Below, in pieces: positions 36,119 to 46,677 of a stretch of DNA of 64,000 nucleotides. The position numbers and the translations under genes are program-made. Each line of letters begins with the position of its first letter. The first letter of the stretch is position 1. Origin of the DNA: Mitragyna speciosa. Lineage: Eukaryota > Streptophyta > Magnoliopsida > Gentianales > Rubiaceae. Location of the stretch: the NCBI GenBank assembly GCA_024721245.1, contig CM045554.1:32031660-32095659 (forward strand). Direction: 5' to 3'. The notes beneath the pieces were generated by a model that was not told where the DNA came from, did no database searches, and worked only from the letters and a program-made list of their open reading frames with translations.

Positions 36119-37008
36119 CTAATCTGGCATTTGGTAAAACTGAAATATGAAATCTGAAGTCTAAAATTTAAGTGTTGAAAGTATCAAGTTGCTGAATTAA
36201 TAAAGTTTTATCTGTTTGATAATTAACTGAATATATGCACTGAATTTAAATATCTCTCCTCATAATTATAATTCTTTTATCTTAAAAAATTAAAATAAAT
36301 TAATAATAACCCGTATGAGAAAGAAATATATCATTTGTTTTTGAGAAATAGAGGATAAGTGTATATTTGTGTGTGAGAATGTATGTGAGAGAGAAAGTAT
36401 GTGTATATATTATAAAATGTATTGTATGTGAGAGCAGAAAAATTAAAATATATACATTATATATAGGAGATAGAAAATGCATATGTGGAAGTATGTGTGT
36501 GTGTGTGTAAAAGTGTACATGCAAGAATATATATAGGCGTGTGCGGAAGAGAAACTCTGTGTGTAGGGGGAAGAGAGAGAGAGAGTGCGTGTGTGTGAGA
36601 GAGAGAGAGAGATAGAGAGAACATGTATATTTGTGTAAAAGAGAGAGTGTGTGTGTATGTGTGCGCGTGTATTTGTGTGTGAGAGAGAGAGTGTGTGTGT
36701 GTGTGAGAAAGAGAGAGAGAGTGAGAAAGAGAGGAAGTATGTGTATATGAGAAAGAATATGTGTGCGTACATATGTGCATGGGTAATTGTGTGATAGTGA
36801 GTGCGCGCCTGTGTATGTATAGGTGGAGGAAGAATATCAAAATTCAACAAATTAATTGAAAATTTTTTATTTAAAATTTTATACCCAAATTAACTAACTG
36901 CTTAATATATTAAGTGACAAATAAATTTTGCTCATAAACATACTGAATTCAAAAGGTTCTTAATTTATTAATTTTCAGCATTAAGTTATGTTATCAAATA
37001 CCCATTAA
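36119..37008. mobile_element. Non-autonomous element, copy 2
   Basis: Same architecture and about the same length as 34495-35304, in the same orientation. The sequence GAAAGTAT-AAGTTGCTGAATTAA-AAAGTTTTATCTGTTTGATAATTAACT is shared in the left part, and CACTGAATTCAAAA..CTTAAT..ATTAATTTTCAG-ATTAAGT in the right. The internal GT/GA tract is present in both copies but differs in pattern. Hence the tract was in the ancestor and has since changed length and phase in each copy. Confidence 0.6.
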
Positions 37009-37199
37009 TTTTGAGTCTGAAAATGCCTATTGATTTGTCGACAATCTTTACTAGTTGAGCGTTTGAATTTTTTTCAAATTTTGTACTTATCAAGTTAAGT
37101 TAAAATTTAATTCAAATAAAATATGAAATAATAAAATTTTTGTTTAAAGTTAATTTCATAAATTGATAAGCCAAACCTAAACAAGTTCATTACTATAAG

Positions 37200-37556
37200 A
37201 CAAACATAGCATTAGTACACGTACAAAGACACACAGAGAGGAAACTATGCTAAATAAAATCTTGGATAAAATTACTTTACTGCCCTCACATCCCTTCCTT
37301 TGCCTTTCAAAAGAAATCATCACATTTCCTAAAAACTTTGCCGCCAGCGATTCCTCTTCTCAGTGCGCTCCAAATTCTCCGGAGAACCGTAAACGGCAAC
37401 CCCTGGCAACTACTCCAGTGAGTAACCGACTATTCTTCCATTGCAATATCCAGGACTGAATTAGTTTGAGTTTTTAATTGAGTTTTCATTTGTGTTCTCA
37501 ACAGTTGTTTATTTCTGCCACCTGTTTGATAAAATGTTTCACAGAGACTATTTGCT

Positions 37557-37597
<41 letters not shown>

Positions 37598-38429
37598 TAT
37601 ATATTTTTTATAAATATTTTAGTGCGTTTTAATTAAATTGCAGACACGGGTTTGCATTGTTTTGATAATTTAGTTCGAAAACTGGCTAGAACTGAGTTGC
37701 AAGATGGATTTCTGGGTACACAATTCCTTAGCATCTTATGGACTAAAATTATACAAAGAATTTTTTTTTTTTTTTGACATAATAGGCTTTTTGTGGTTCA
37801 ATGGATGGTGGGGAAGCCGAAAATATCTGTTGAGAACCTTGACAACTTAAGTTACTAATCATTTTATATTGAGATTCTGGGTAGTGCGAGTATCTTTGTC
37901 TAACAAGAATTGCTTTCTTTCTTTTTGTCACAAATATGTTTTGTGGCTGTTAACTGTTTCCGTGGCATCCATTATGCATCAAAATGTTGTCTATGATAAC
38001 CTATTATTCATCCATTGAATTGACAGTTGAAATTATATTTTGAACATTTCCTTGAAAACATGTTTTCTTGGTCTGAGCCGGTATGTGTTCGACTATAGAG
38101 AGCCACGTTTTTAAGTGGGTGGAAGCTGATTAAATTGTGAATTCTTGCTCTCATTTAGCTGTTGGTTCGATATCTACGTTTCGCATCAGCTCTAAATTGC
38201 ATAGGGTGGCTTGCGTGACATTTCTTGTTCATTATCTTCTTCTCATGAGCTAACTGTTTTAATATGAACTTCTTATTTTCTTCTTTATGGCTATGGTTTA
38301 ATTTTTATCTGCTGGTATGCATTTTCTTGTTGATTGTTTTCCCTTAATAAATTTCTTTAGCAACCTTCTTTTTCTTTTTCTTTTTTTTATAGGAAGCATG
38401 CTATGGTATGAAGTGGCTTTATTTATTCT
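37200..38429 (+). other. Probable spliced leader (5' UTR and intron) of the PPR gene
   Basis: A GC-richer stretch (about 37260-37420) ends in CTCCA|GTGAGT. A pyrimidine-rich TTTCTTTTTTTTATAG|G acceptor lies at 38392-38393, 37 bp before the PPR start. This would be a 5' UTR exon and an intron of about 970 bp that contains a TA microsatellite (37562-37604). In the spliced transcript short upstream ATGs at 38398-38410 precede the main start and are quickly terminated. Inferred from splice signals only. Confidence 0.45.
37562..37604. repeat. TA microsatellite
   Basis: Alternating TA with one interrupting G, in the presumed PPR leader intron. Confidence 0.9.
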
Positions 38430-40379
38430 ATGTTGGTAGGCTTGTTTTCACCAAAAAGAGGACATCTTTTTGTCAGAGGCTTTCATTTGGCTAAACAGTT
38501 TACTGGCCCAAGAGCTGAAGATATTATTTTTAGGGCAATTTGCGTGAACTTAAAGCAAAAGAAATGGAACTTCCTGAACAAAATGTTGCCGAGCCTAACA
38601 AGTTCTATTGTTTCTCGTGTTTTCCACGAGTTTCAAAGTTCTCCACTGATAGTTTTAGAGTTCTACAACAGGATTGGAGGGTACAAACATATGTTGGATT
38701 CTTCAAGTTGTGGTACTGTAATTCATGTTATGGTGAAGAGCAAAAGGTATGATGATGCACTATCTTTGATGAAAGAATTGATGATGGCGAGGGGATGCTC
38801 GGCCTTAGCTGTCCTGGAGATACTGCTTAGTAGCTATGACTCAGTTTATTCAAGTTGTGCAGTTTTTGATGCACTTGTGAGGGTGTGCACTCAAATTGGC
38901 TCAACCGAGGGTGCTTATGAGGTCATTAAGAAATTAAGAGTGGAGGGATTTTGTCTTTCAATTCATGCATGGAATAATTTTTTGAGTCATTTACTGAAAT
39001 TAGGTGAGGTGACTCAGTTTTGGATGGTGTACAAGGAAATAATTTCATATGGGTATTTTGAGAATGTGAATACTTTTAATTTGATTATATATGCTTTTTG
39101 CAAGGAATGTAAATTGTCTGAAGCAATCTCGGTTTTCTACAAGATGTTAAAAAATGGGATTATGCCAAATGTTGTATCTCTCAACATGATTATAGACGGT
39201 GCTTGTTGTATGGGTGACCTAAATCTGGCATTGGAACTTCTTAGAAAGATAGGAGCCATGTCAAAGGGTTGTGTAACCCCTGATTCAGTTACTTGTAATA
39301 GTATCATCAATGGATTTTGCAAGTTGGGGAGTGTGGAAACTGCAGAGGAATTTGTTGATGAAATGTTCAAGATGGGTATCGAGTCCAATGTACAAACTTA
39401 TGCAACACTGATTGATGGATACTCTAGAAATGGGTGTTTAGAGGAGGCATTTAGGTTGTGTAGTGTTATGGTGGAAAAGGGTTTAATGCCTAATGCAGTT
39501 GTTTATAATTCAGTTATACATTGGCTATACATGGAAGGGGATGTGAATGGAGCTTCAGTAATATTGTCTGACATGATTAAGAGGAACATCTGCCCAGACA
39601 ATTTTACCTATTCCATTCTTGCAAACGGACTCTGTATGAATGGTCACATGAATGAAGCTGTTAACTATTATAAGTGGATATTAGAAAAGAACCTTGTTGA
39701 AGATGTTTGTCTTCCCAATGTACTTATCAATTATCTTTGCAGAACTAAAAATGTATCAGGAGCAAAGCAACTTTTATGCAATATGTTTGTCCATGGCCTA
39801 ATCCCAGACCTGGTCACTTATGGTTCGTTGATTGATTGGTATTGCAAGGAAGGAAACATTGAAAAAGCCTTGAGGGTTTACAACGATATGATAAAGGTGG
39901 AGAAAAATCCCAATTTGCTCATCTATAATTCTATTTTAGATGGTTTATGCAAAGACCACTCTATAGATGCAGGGAAACTATTACTAGATGCATTAAAACA
40001 TGCAGACTTTTTTGATGTGGTAACATTTAACACTTTGTTAAACGGATATTGCATCAGCGGGAATATAGATGATGCATTGGAGTTGCTTCTGGGTATGAGG
40101 AAGGCTGGAATTTCTTTCAACAGAGTCACTTACAATATATTGGTCAACTTCTTGTGTAAGTTTGGGTTGATTGATCAGGCAAAGGAAGTCATGGATATGA
40201 TGCTTGCTCAGGGCTTAAATCCTGATTGTTTTACGTACACAACACTTATTATGACTGGGATCAAGAATTGCCAAGCCGATGAAGTAGTTGAGCTACATGA
40301 TTACATGGTGCTTAGAGGAGTAATTCCTGATAATGAAACATACAAAGCCATTGTTAAACCACTTACGGAAGGAGTATAA
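38430..40379 (+). CDS. Pentatricopeptide repeat (PPR) protein, P class
   Basis: Intronless, 649 residues. After about 180 residues of less regular sequence, roughly thirteen 35-residue PPR motifs run to the C-terminus. They are recognisable by repeated VxTYNxLIxGxCKxGxxxxAxxLxxxMxxxGxxPD phrases such as NTFNLIIYAFCKECKL, VTYGSLIDWYCKEGNIEKA and VTYNILVNFLCKFGLIDQA. There are no E, DYW or SMR domains, so it is P class. These proteins bind organellar RNA and act in its processing, stability or translation. The N-terminus is basic and could target mitochondria, but the prediction was not run. The start at 38430 is the first in-frame Met after an in-frame stop in the leader. It resembles, from memory, Arabidopsis At1g11710, whose neighbour is SS3 as here. 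Confidence 0.92.
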   Translation: MLVGLFSPKRGHLFVRGFHLAKQFTGPRAEDIIFRAICVNLKQKKWNFLNKMLPSLTSSIVSRVFHEFQSSPLIVLEFYNRIGGYKHMLDSSSCGTVIHVMVKSKRYDDALSLMKELMMARGCSALAVLEILLSSYDSVYSSCAVFDALVRVCTQIGSTEGAYEVIKKLRVEGFCLSIHAWNNFLSHLLKLGEVTQFWMVYKEIISYGYFENVNTFNLIIYAFCKECKLSEAISVFYKMLKNGIMPNVVSLNMIIDGACCMGDLNLALELLRKIGAMSKGCVTPDSVTCNSIINGFCKLGSVETAEEFVDEMFKMGIESNVQTYATLIDGYSRNGCLEEAFRLCSVMVEKGLMPNAVVYNSVIHWLYMEGDVNGASVILSDMIKRNICPDNFTYSILANGLCMNGHMNEAVNYYKWILEKNLVEDVCLPNVLINYLCRTKNVSGAKQLLCNMFVHGLIPDLVTYGSLIDWYCKEGNIEKALRVYNDMIKVEKNPNLLIYNSILDGLCKDHSIDAGKLLLDALKHADFFDVVTFNTLLNGYCISGNIDDALELLLGMRKAGISFNRVTYNILVNFLCKFGLIDQAKEVMDMMLAQGLNPDCFTYTTLIMTGIKNCQADEVVELHDYMVLRGVIPDNETYKAIVKPLTEGV

Positions 40380-41748
40380 GCTGATTTCCCTTGACTTTGT
40401 ACTGTAGATAACATTGTTTATGCATCTCATGAAGTTGAAGTAGCATATTCCTTCTTAGTTCGGTAGAAAACTGTATTTTTTTTTTCCATACTTTGTTAAA
40501 CTGCCTTCATTAAGTTCCTACTCTCCTGTCTTGTAATTTCAGAGGCATGCTGCCTCTCTCTCTCTCTGTTTTTTTTTTTTTTTTGGGTGAATGTCAGGAA
40601 TACATTGCATATTCTGTTCATGTTATCTGCCTGTCCAACATGGTTTGTCCTTTGCCTGCATAACTAGGCGGTCCAGATTGTTTGGGCGCTTGCTCATTTG
40701 AATCTTTGATGAGGAAACCATAATCTGTTCGGGTACTACATTGTAATTATTGGCTAAATGTAATTAGAGCTTACGATCGTGGCATTTGTAATGGACATCT
40801 CTCCTACTCCTAGCAAATTTACTTTGTGGCTGCTTCAAATTCATGCAACATATCAAGGGGCTACTTTATGAATTCAACTATTTCGAGGCTATTTTGCTAA
40901 AATGCTGTTAGGGTTTCAAGTTTTCAAAATATAATGTCAAATTGATAACCAAACAATGAAAAACAAATTGAGATGGAGAACAAAAGAAATGTAAATAAAA
41001 AATGGAATGTGAATTATTACCTCGGGTTTCACTTCAAGGTGGTTGCATGAAACGGAAGTTTGCTCATAGCTTTCTGTTCAACCAATATTAACAGTGGTTA
41101 AAATCCACTTTTACGGTTTAATCAGTGTTGAATGTTTTACAGTGGTTAAAAATCCACTATGAATTTTACTAGATGATGATGTACTTTTACACGGGTTCTT
41201 TCCACTTTCCACTTACCAATTTCCAGTTCTGTAAGTTGGTTGCGAATGCCAGATTGTTGAGATGCAAACTGCTCAACCAATTGAAAATTACCTGAGAGTT
41301 GCTGAAACAAAGGTTTCCTCAGAATCACACACGCATTGCCGCATATTCCATCAGTAAAATGGTACAAACAATACGTGGTCCCGATAACCGCAGATATCTT
41401 CTTCAATGATCATACACCCCATAATCTAATCAAAATGTTAATCGAGTTTAGGTGCCAAATCTCATCTGCAAAATCCAGCGGTCAAAATCCTTATCCCAAA
41501 ACCTCATCCAAATATGCACCCTCCATTTCCCTCCACCTCTCATTCCCCTCCTCCCCTCAGCACCAGGAAAAAGCCACACCTCAAGAAACCACCACCAACA
41601 ACAACACAATAGAGATAAGACAGCACAGAAACTCTTAAAACAAACCAAACCTACATCTCATAACTCTTCTCTTCCCCTCTGAACTTCTCTTCTCCTCCAT
41701 TGCCAACGATTTTTGTAGAGCTCTAGAGAGGGGCTAAAGACTAAAACC
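40380..41748. other. PPR 3' flank and ATPC1 promoter region
   Basis: A short CT run and T run lie at 40554-40582. No gene is confidently seen. A minus-strand frame at about 41146-41404 has fairly protein-like composition but starts at TTG with a stop just before it, so it was not called. The last 100-120 bp before 41749 are CT-rich and are probably the ATPC1 5' UTR. Confidence 0.55.
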
Positions 41749-42879
41749 ATGTCTTGCTCAAATCTAACCATGTTGGTTTCATCAAAACCTTCCCTTTCCG
41801 ATTCATCTGCACTTTCTTTTCGCTCTTCAATCACCCTTATTCAGCTCCCTAGCCATAATTCAAACGCTTCCAACCCCTCAAGATCTTCATCAGTGACTCC
41901 AATTCACTGTGGACTTCGCGAGCTTCGTGATCGTATTGGTTCTGTGAAGAACACACAGAAAATCACCGAGGCTATGAAGCTTGTGGCTGCTGCTAAAGTG
42001 AGAAGAGCTCAAGAAGCTGTGGTGAATGCAAGGCCATTTTCAGAATCTCTAGTTGAAGTTCTTTACAACATTAATGAGCAGCTCCAAACTGATGACATTG
42101 ATGCTCCTCTCACCAAAGTTAGGCCAGTTAAGAAGGTTGCTCTTGTTGTTGTAACCGGTGACCGTGGACTGTGTGGCGGTTTCAACAATGCAATTATTAA
42201 AAAGGCAGAGAGTAGGATTGCAGAATTGAAGGAACTTGGCCTTGATTACACTGTAATCAGTGTTGGGAAAAAGGGTAACTCATATTTTATTCGTAGGCCT
42301 TATATTTCGGTAGACAGGTTTCTTGATGGTAGTTCTCTTCCCACTGCTAAAGAAGCTCAAGCAATTGCAGATGATGTTTTCTCTCTTTTTGTAAGTGAAG
42401 AGGTTGATAAGGTAGAGCTTTTGTATACTAAGTTTGTTTCATTGGTCAAGGCCGATCCTGTGATCCATACTTTGCTCCCATTGTCTCCAAAGGGAGAGAT
42501 CTGTGACATAAATGGGAACTGTGTTGATGCAGCTGAGGATGAGTTCTTCAGATTAACAACAAGGGAAGGCAAGTTGACAGTGGAGAGAGATATTATGAGG
42601 ACTAAAACAGCAGAGTTTTCACCTATTTTGCAATTTGAGCAGGACCCTGTTCAGATCCTTGATGCCTTACTCCCTCTTTACTTGAACAGTCAAATTTTGA
42701 GGGCATTGCAGGAGTCATTGGCTAGTGAGCTTGCTGCTAGAATGAGTGCAATGAGCAATGCAACAGACAATGCTACTGAATTGAAGAAAACCCTGTCAAT
42801 AGTCTATAATAGAGAGCGTCAGGCAAAGATTACAGGAGAAATATTGGAAATTGTTGCTGGAGCTAATGCTTTGTCTTGA
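41749..42879 (+). CDS. ATPC1: ATP synthase gamma chain, chloroplastic
   Basis: Intronless, 376 residues. A Ser/Thr-rich, acid-poor transit peptide covers about 1-52; the mature protein begins near CGLRELRDRIGSVKNTQKITEAMKL. The family signatures VVTGDRGLCGGFNNAI and the C-terminal ELKKTLSIVYNRERQAKITGE helix are intact. Gamma is the rotating central shaft of CF1, coupling thylakoid proton flow to ATP synthesis. Cys252 and Cys258 within CDINGNC form the plant-specific redox switch reduced by thioredoxin in the light, which identifies the photosynthetic (ATPC1) type rather than mitochondrial gamma. The downstream acidic EDE motif of the redox insert is also present. The gene lies between the PPR and SS3 genes, all on the plus strand with independent promoters. 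Confidence 0.97.
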   Translation: MSCSNLTMLVSSKPSLSDSSALSFRSSITLIQLPSHNSNASNPSRSSSVTPIHCGLRELRDRIGSVKNTQKITEAMKLVAAAKVRRAQEAVVNARPFSESLVEVLYNINEQLQTDDIDAPLTKVRPVKKVALVVVTGDRGLCGGFNNAIIKKAESRIAELKELGLDYTVISVGKKGNSYFIRRPYISVDRFLDGSSLPTAKEAQAIADDVFSLFVSEEVDKVELLYTKFVSLVKADPVIHTLLPLSPKGEICDINGNCVDAAEDEFFRLTTREGKLTVERDIMRTKTAEFSPILQFEQDPVQILDALLPLYLNSQILRALQESLASELAARMSAMSNATDNATELKKTLSIVYNRERQAKITGEILEIVAGANALS

Positions 42880-44340
42880 GCATTCTAGTTGTCTCCCATG
42901 ATTGTGCTTCGCTGTAGGTATCTCTGTGGGCGATTTCATTTCACTCAATTATGCTCATTACGAACTATTAGAGTAGGCAATTTCAAATTGTAACTTCCAA
43001 CTGCATACAAAGTTCATGCAAGATGAGAATTATTTTGCAGACATAAGAGTGTTTCTGCATCTTCCAATTATTTTCCCCTTCGAATTCATCTCTGGAATAC
43101 TCCTCGTATCAATTCACAAAGTTTCCGTTCAACATATTTTCTGCTATTGGGACCACTAGGAAGTTTTTGAATTCCTTTTATAAATATACTGCTATTAAAA
43201 CAGCAAAATTACCTGACACTGCGTCCAGGCATTGTTACCCTATGTGATGGTTAGTTTGCTTTGTGACATGAGGATGTCTGTCTGCGTAAGGATAATTTGA
43301 CACTTCCTATATATCTCATATATAGGATTCATTTCTGTGTACAGTAGTTTGATCAATTTTTTCTGAGCTATCTCTATGAGAAGATGTCATTTAAGATTAC
43401 ATGATGTTTCATTTAAGTGCAGTAGTTTGAAAATTAGAGTTAGCATAACTATTGAAACATGCTGTTTTCCTTAGTATATGAAGTAAATCAAGTCGTTATA
43501 ATAACTTCAAAATTTCTTTTGGAAGTTCTCATGCCTCCATGGGACTGGATCAATTTTGGGATAAAAGTAGCAAAAGGAGAGGACTAGAAAGCCTGTAATT
43601 ATGAAATCTCCCAGGCTGCCTCCCGAAAATTGTAATCACCTTGCAGCATCATCTTATTATTAGTAGCAGGTTGGTTGTTAATTTATTCAGATGTACTGTG
43701 TGTCTCGTAATCTTATACGTTTGACATTATCTTTAATAAATTAGTTTGCTTGTCATCAGATGATACTGAAGTTTCAAAGAGAAAATTCAGTTCTATTAGT
43801 GGTACTGACAACTTCACATTGCTAAGGTAGATTAACCAACCAAACTTCTAAGGCAAGAGTTGGTTGAATTTAGTTCAAAATAGCAAATCTTTGTCTTAAG
43901 CTCTAACATGAAGTAAATGTTTCACATATAGAAACATATCTCATACTTGAAATCTTGTTCCATGCATGCCGATATCTTGAGAACATACGTGCCTTCTTCT
44001 AGCTCTGGTTCACTTATCCTCAGACAAAGCTATTATCACTAGCATCTGAGATCCCTGTAGCTACAAAAGTGAATATGCGGAAATGAATGAACTTTCATGA
44101 TAAGTCACATTATGCTGGTTGCTTATTTAGCATCCAAAGAACAGTTGATGGTGCGATGGGAGCTCTTGAAGAAATCTGATAGTAGCTTCTGATGCAAATA
44201 CCGTGGACTAGAAACTAGTACACGAAATATTGGTTTGAAGCGGAAAAGCGGATGCAAAGAATGAAATATCTAGGTAGGCCAGACAGCAAGATATTTCTTC
44301 TCAACTTGTAGCTTAGAAGAGTCAGAGATTTATACTTAGT

Positions 44341-44606
44341 TTAGGAGTTGGAGCGAAAAAGAAAAGAAGAAAAAAGAAAATGAGAAAAAAGAAAAGAAGG
44401 GACTTTCTTTTCTTTTCTTCCCAAATTTGAAAGGAAAATTTTTTGTTCAAAACAAGCCAATTTTTCCTTCCATTTCCTTTCTCCCAAATAAAGGAAAATA
44501 GTTAAGTAACTTTTTTCTTCTTTTCCTTCCTTACTCCTAAACAAAAGAAAACTTTAAAATCCTTTCCTTTTCTTTTCCCTCTATTTCTTTCCTCACAAAC
44601 ATAGTG
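44341..44606. mobile_element. Possible polypurine MITE-like element
   Basis: The left half is AAAGAAAAG-rich and the right half CTTTTCTTTTCC-rich, so the block can form a long imperfect hairpin. The right end in reverse complement begins near GTTTGTGAGGAAAGAAA. A similar block lies in SS3 intron 14 (58583-58844). No clear target duplication. It could instead be simple sequence. Confidence 0.35.
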
Positions 44607-46500
44607 TGGAGATGAAAGAACCAAGAATGCTACTGACTCTGATTTTCCATTTCTATTGGCTTCGCTCATCCTGTAAAAAGAAATATCCTAGAGATATTAA
44701 GCAAACTCAAAGTCAATTAAACCCTCTATTATTCGCTCCATTTTCCTACCAAAGATTCAATGTTTCAATGCTTGCCATGCATGGCAGAACCAAAAAGAAA
44801 TGAGCTTTGTAAGAAGATCTACAAAATTAGGATACTTGCATCTGAGGCATTAATTCATCTTGTCAAAACAAAAGAGGCAATATATCATCAAATCCCACAA
44901 AAAATATGCACATTTATTCTTCACTTGATCTACCATATTACTTAACTTCCTATCAAATCCATCACCCAAAGAGGCTCTGGATCTTCTATCTCATTTCTTG
45001 TACCAATTTTAATCACACCTTTATTTTCTCGCAAAAAATTTGTACAGGAAGTAGGATAGAGGATTCAAATCCCCAAAAGAGATGCAAAGAAGTTTCAGTA
45101 AACTAAGAGAATTCCGAAGTGGAATTGAGTTGGCAGAGTAAAATCTTAATACAATTTCAATTTCTTTGGCTTTAGATTTTGCGTTAATTAGAAGTGTTAT
45201 TTAAATACAAAGCTTGATAAGCGGGAAATATAGGACTATACGAATATGGGCCACAGGGGGATAGTGGTAGTGGGCTTTCCTCAACTCAAGCAGGTTTGCA
45301 CTTCCATGGGCTTGTGGCTTCCAATTTAAACTGGTAGTTGATTTTTAGAATCTTTACAAGGAGGTTTTTATGATGCTGGTATCATGCGGCATCATAACAG
45401 AAAAATGTACATTACTAATGTCTTTGGTAACTATAAAATAGAGGTTCACGCGCACGCACACACACACTTTTCCTTGTGATACCATATTGCATCTAGTACT
45501 GAATCCTTCATCATCTTTCCAGGTTTCGCTTCTTGAATAAGTATTTCTTTATCTTTTGGCATAATCGAATAAACATCCATGACTAGTTTTGTATTGCTAA
45601 TAGTAATTTTACTAGTTAATTAAGAAAATTGCAATGTGTGTTGTGAGAGTATTATGGAGTTAGTGAGAGAAAAGTATTCAAGTAGCAATAATAATAAAAA
45701 GAATAATTGCACTGGTAACATGGAATCTAAAGATGCTGCTTTCATACGAGTGAATATTCAAACCACTTGTACCACGTAAGTTGCAGAGATGAATGCTTGT
45801 AGGTGTATGTGCTTATCAATGTCTTCTATTAAGCCCCCAACATTATCCAAAGAATCAAATCAGTAAAGTATTTTCTTGCTAGTTCCCTGTTGCGTCATTA
45901 CAAATCGATTCAAGCCACATTTAGGCTTCCCTATGCAAAACCAAATTTTCGTTATCTCCACCTGTGTCACTTGTCCCCACTTTTGATTTCCGGGTCTTGG
46001 TTGAATTGCCTTCCCAGCCAGATCAGCATCGTCTATCCCCGTGAATGTCGCATTCTACTACTGCTCACCTCCATAAATTTGAACCAATAAAAAGCCAACG
46101 TAAATGTTTCAAAAAAAAAAAAAAAAAAAAGCCAACGTAAAAAGGAAAAAAAAAAAACAAATAATAGAGCACGTATTACATATCAAGAAAATAAGCCCCA
46201 CGATCAACCATCCTCAGCCATCCTCAGCCATGAGATGATTTGACACAATTTTGTTAAAATATTTGGTTGTACACAGAAAAACGGAAAAACACAAAAAACA
46301 AAAAACAAAAAACTTATTCATATGGTTCAGAATTTTGAGACTCTCCGTTCTGTCAAATGACTGATTACTAGAGAAGACTGAACGCCACCACATCTGGTGG
46401 GGTGCAGATTTTTCTCGATTTCTTTAATAATTGTACACCATATCACCTTCATATATTACAAAAACTTCTAGCGCTAATATTTTACTTTGTTTTCACAGAT

Positions 46501-46530
46501 TCAGAGAGAGGGAGAGAGAGAGAGAGAGAG
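46501..46530 (+). repeat. GA repeat in SS3 leader region
   Basis: GAGAGAGGGAGAGAGAGAGAGAG tract about 150 bp upstream of the SS3 ATG. GA/CT repeats are frequent in plant 5' UTRs and bind BBR/BPC factors (family knowledge). A regulatory role here is only possible. Confidence 0.6.
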
Positions 46531-46677
46531 AAGAGTGAGATTCAGTATTGAAGGGAGTAATTAATATTCAGTCAGCCAAGAGAATCAGAAAGGGATGTTT
46601 TTAACAGATTTTGAGGTTAAGGACAGGCCCTTCTGAAGCATTCTTGAGAGTATTAGAATAGAAAGGAGTTACCCCAA

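Larger units (their letters stand above)
34219..37199. other. Intergenic, dominated by two related elements
   Basis: Contains two copies of a GT/GA-rich non-autonomous element (34495-35304 and 36119-37008), annotated separately. Between them (35305-36118) the sequence is AT-rich. It includes a short direct duplication near 35490-35535 (TATGGATGGAAAAAT.AAAGATA twice). Around 35872-35990 a GTCTGTTTGGTTTATGG end could belong to another short MITE. No gene. Confidence 0.6.
42880..46677. other. Intergenic region before SS3
   Basis: No gene seen in about 3.8 kb. A purine/pyrimidine-rich block at 44341-44606 (AAAGAAAAGAAG on the left, CTTTTCTTTTC on the right) can fold on itself and resembles a MITE (separate entry). 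An alternating GCGCACGCACACAC tract lies at about 45449-45468. An A-run is at about 46110-46128. A GA repeat at 46501-46530 belongs to the SS3 5' UTR or promoter. Positions 46201-46224 repeat CCATCCTCAG twice. Confidence 0.6.

Noticed and set aside
41146..41404. 86-residue minus-strand frame upstream of ATPC1 as a divergent gene
   Set aside because: It begins at TTG with a stop directly upstream, has no ATG, and the family is unrecognised; a small exon cannot be excluded.
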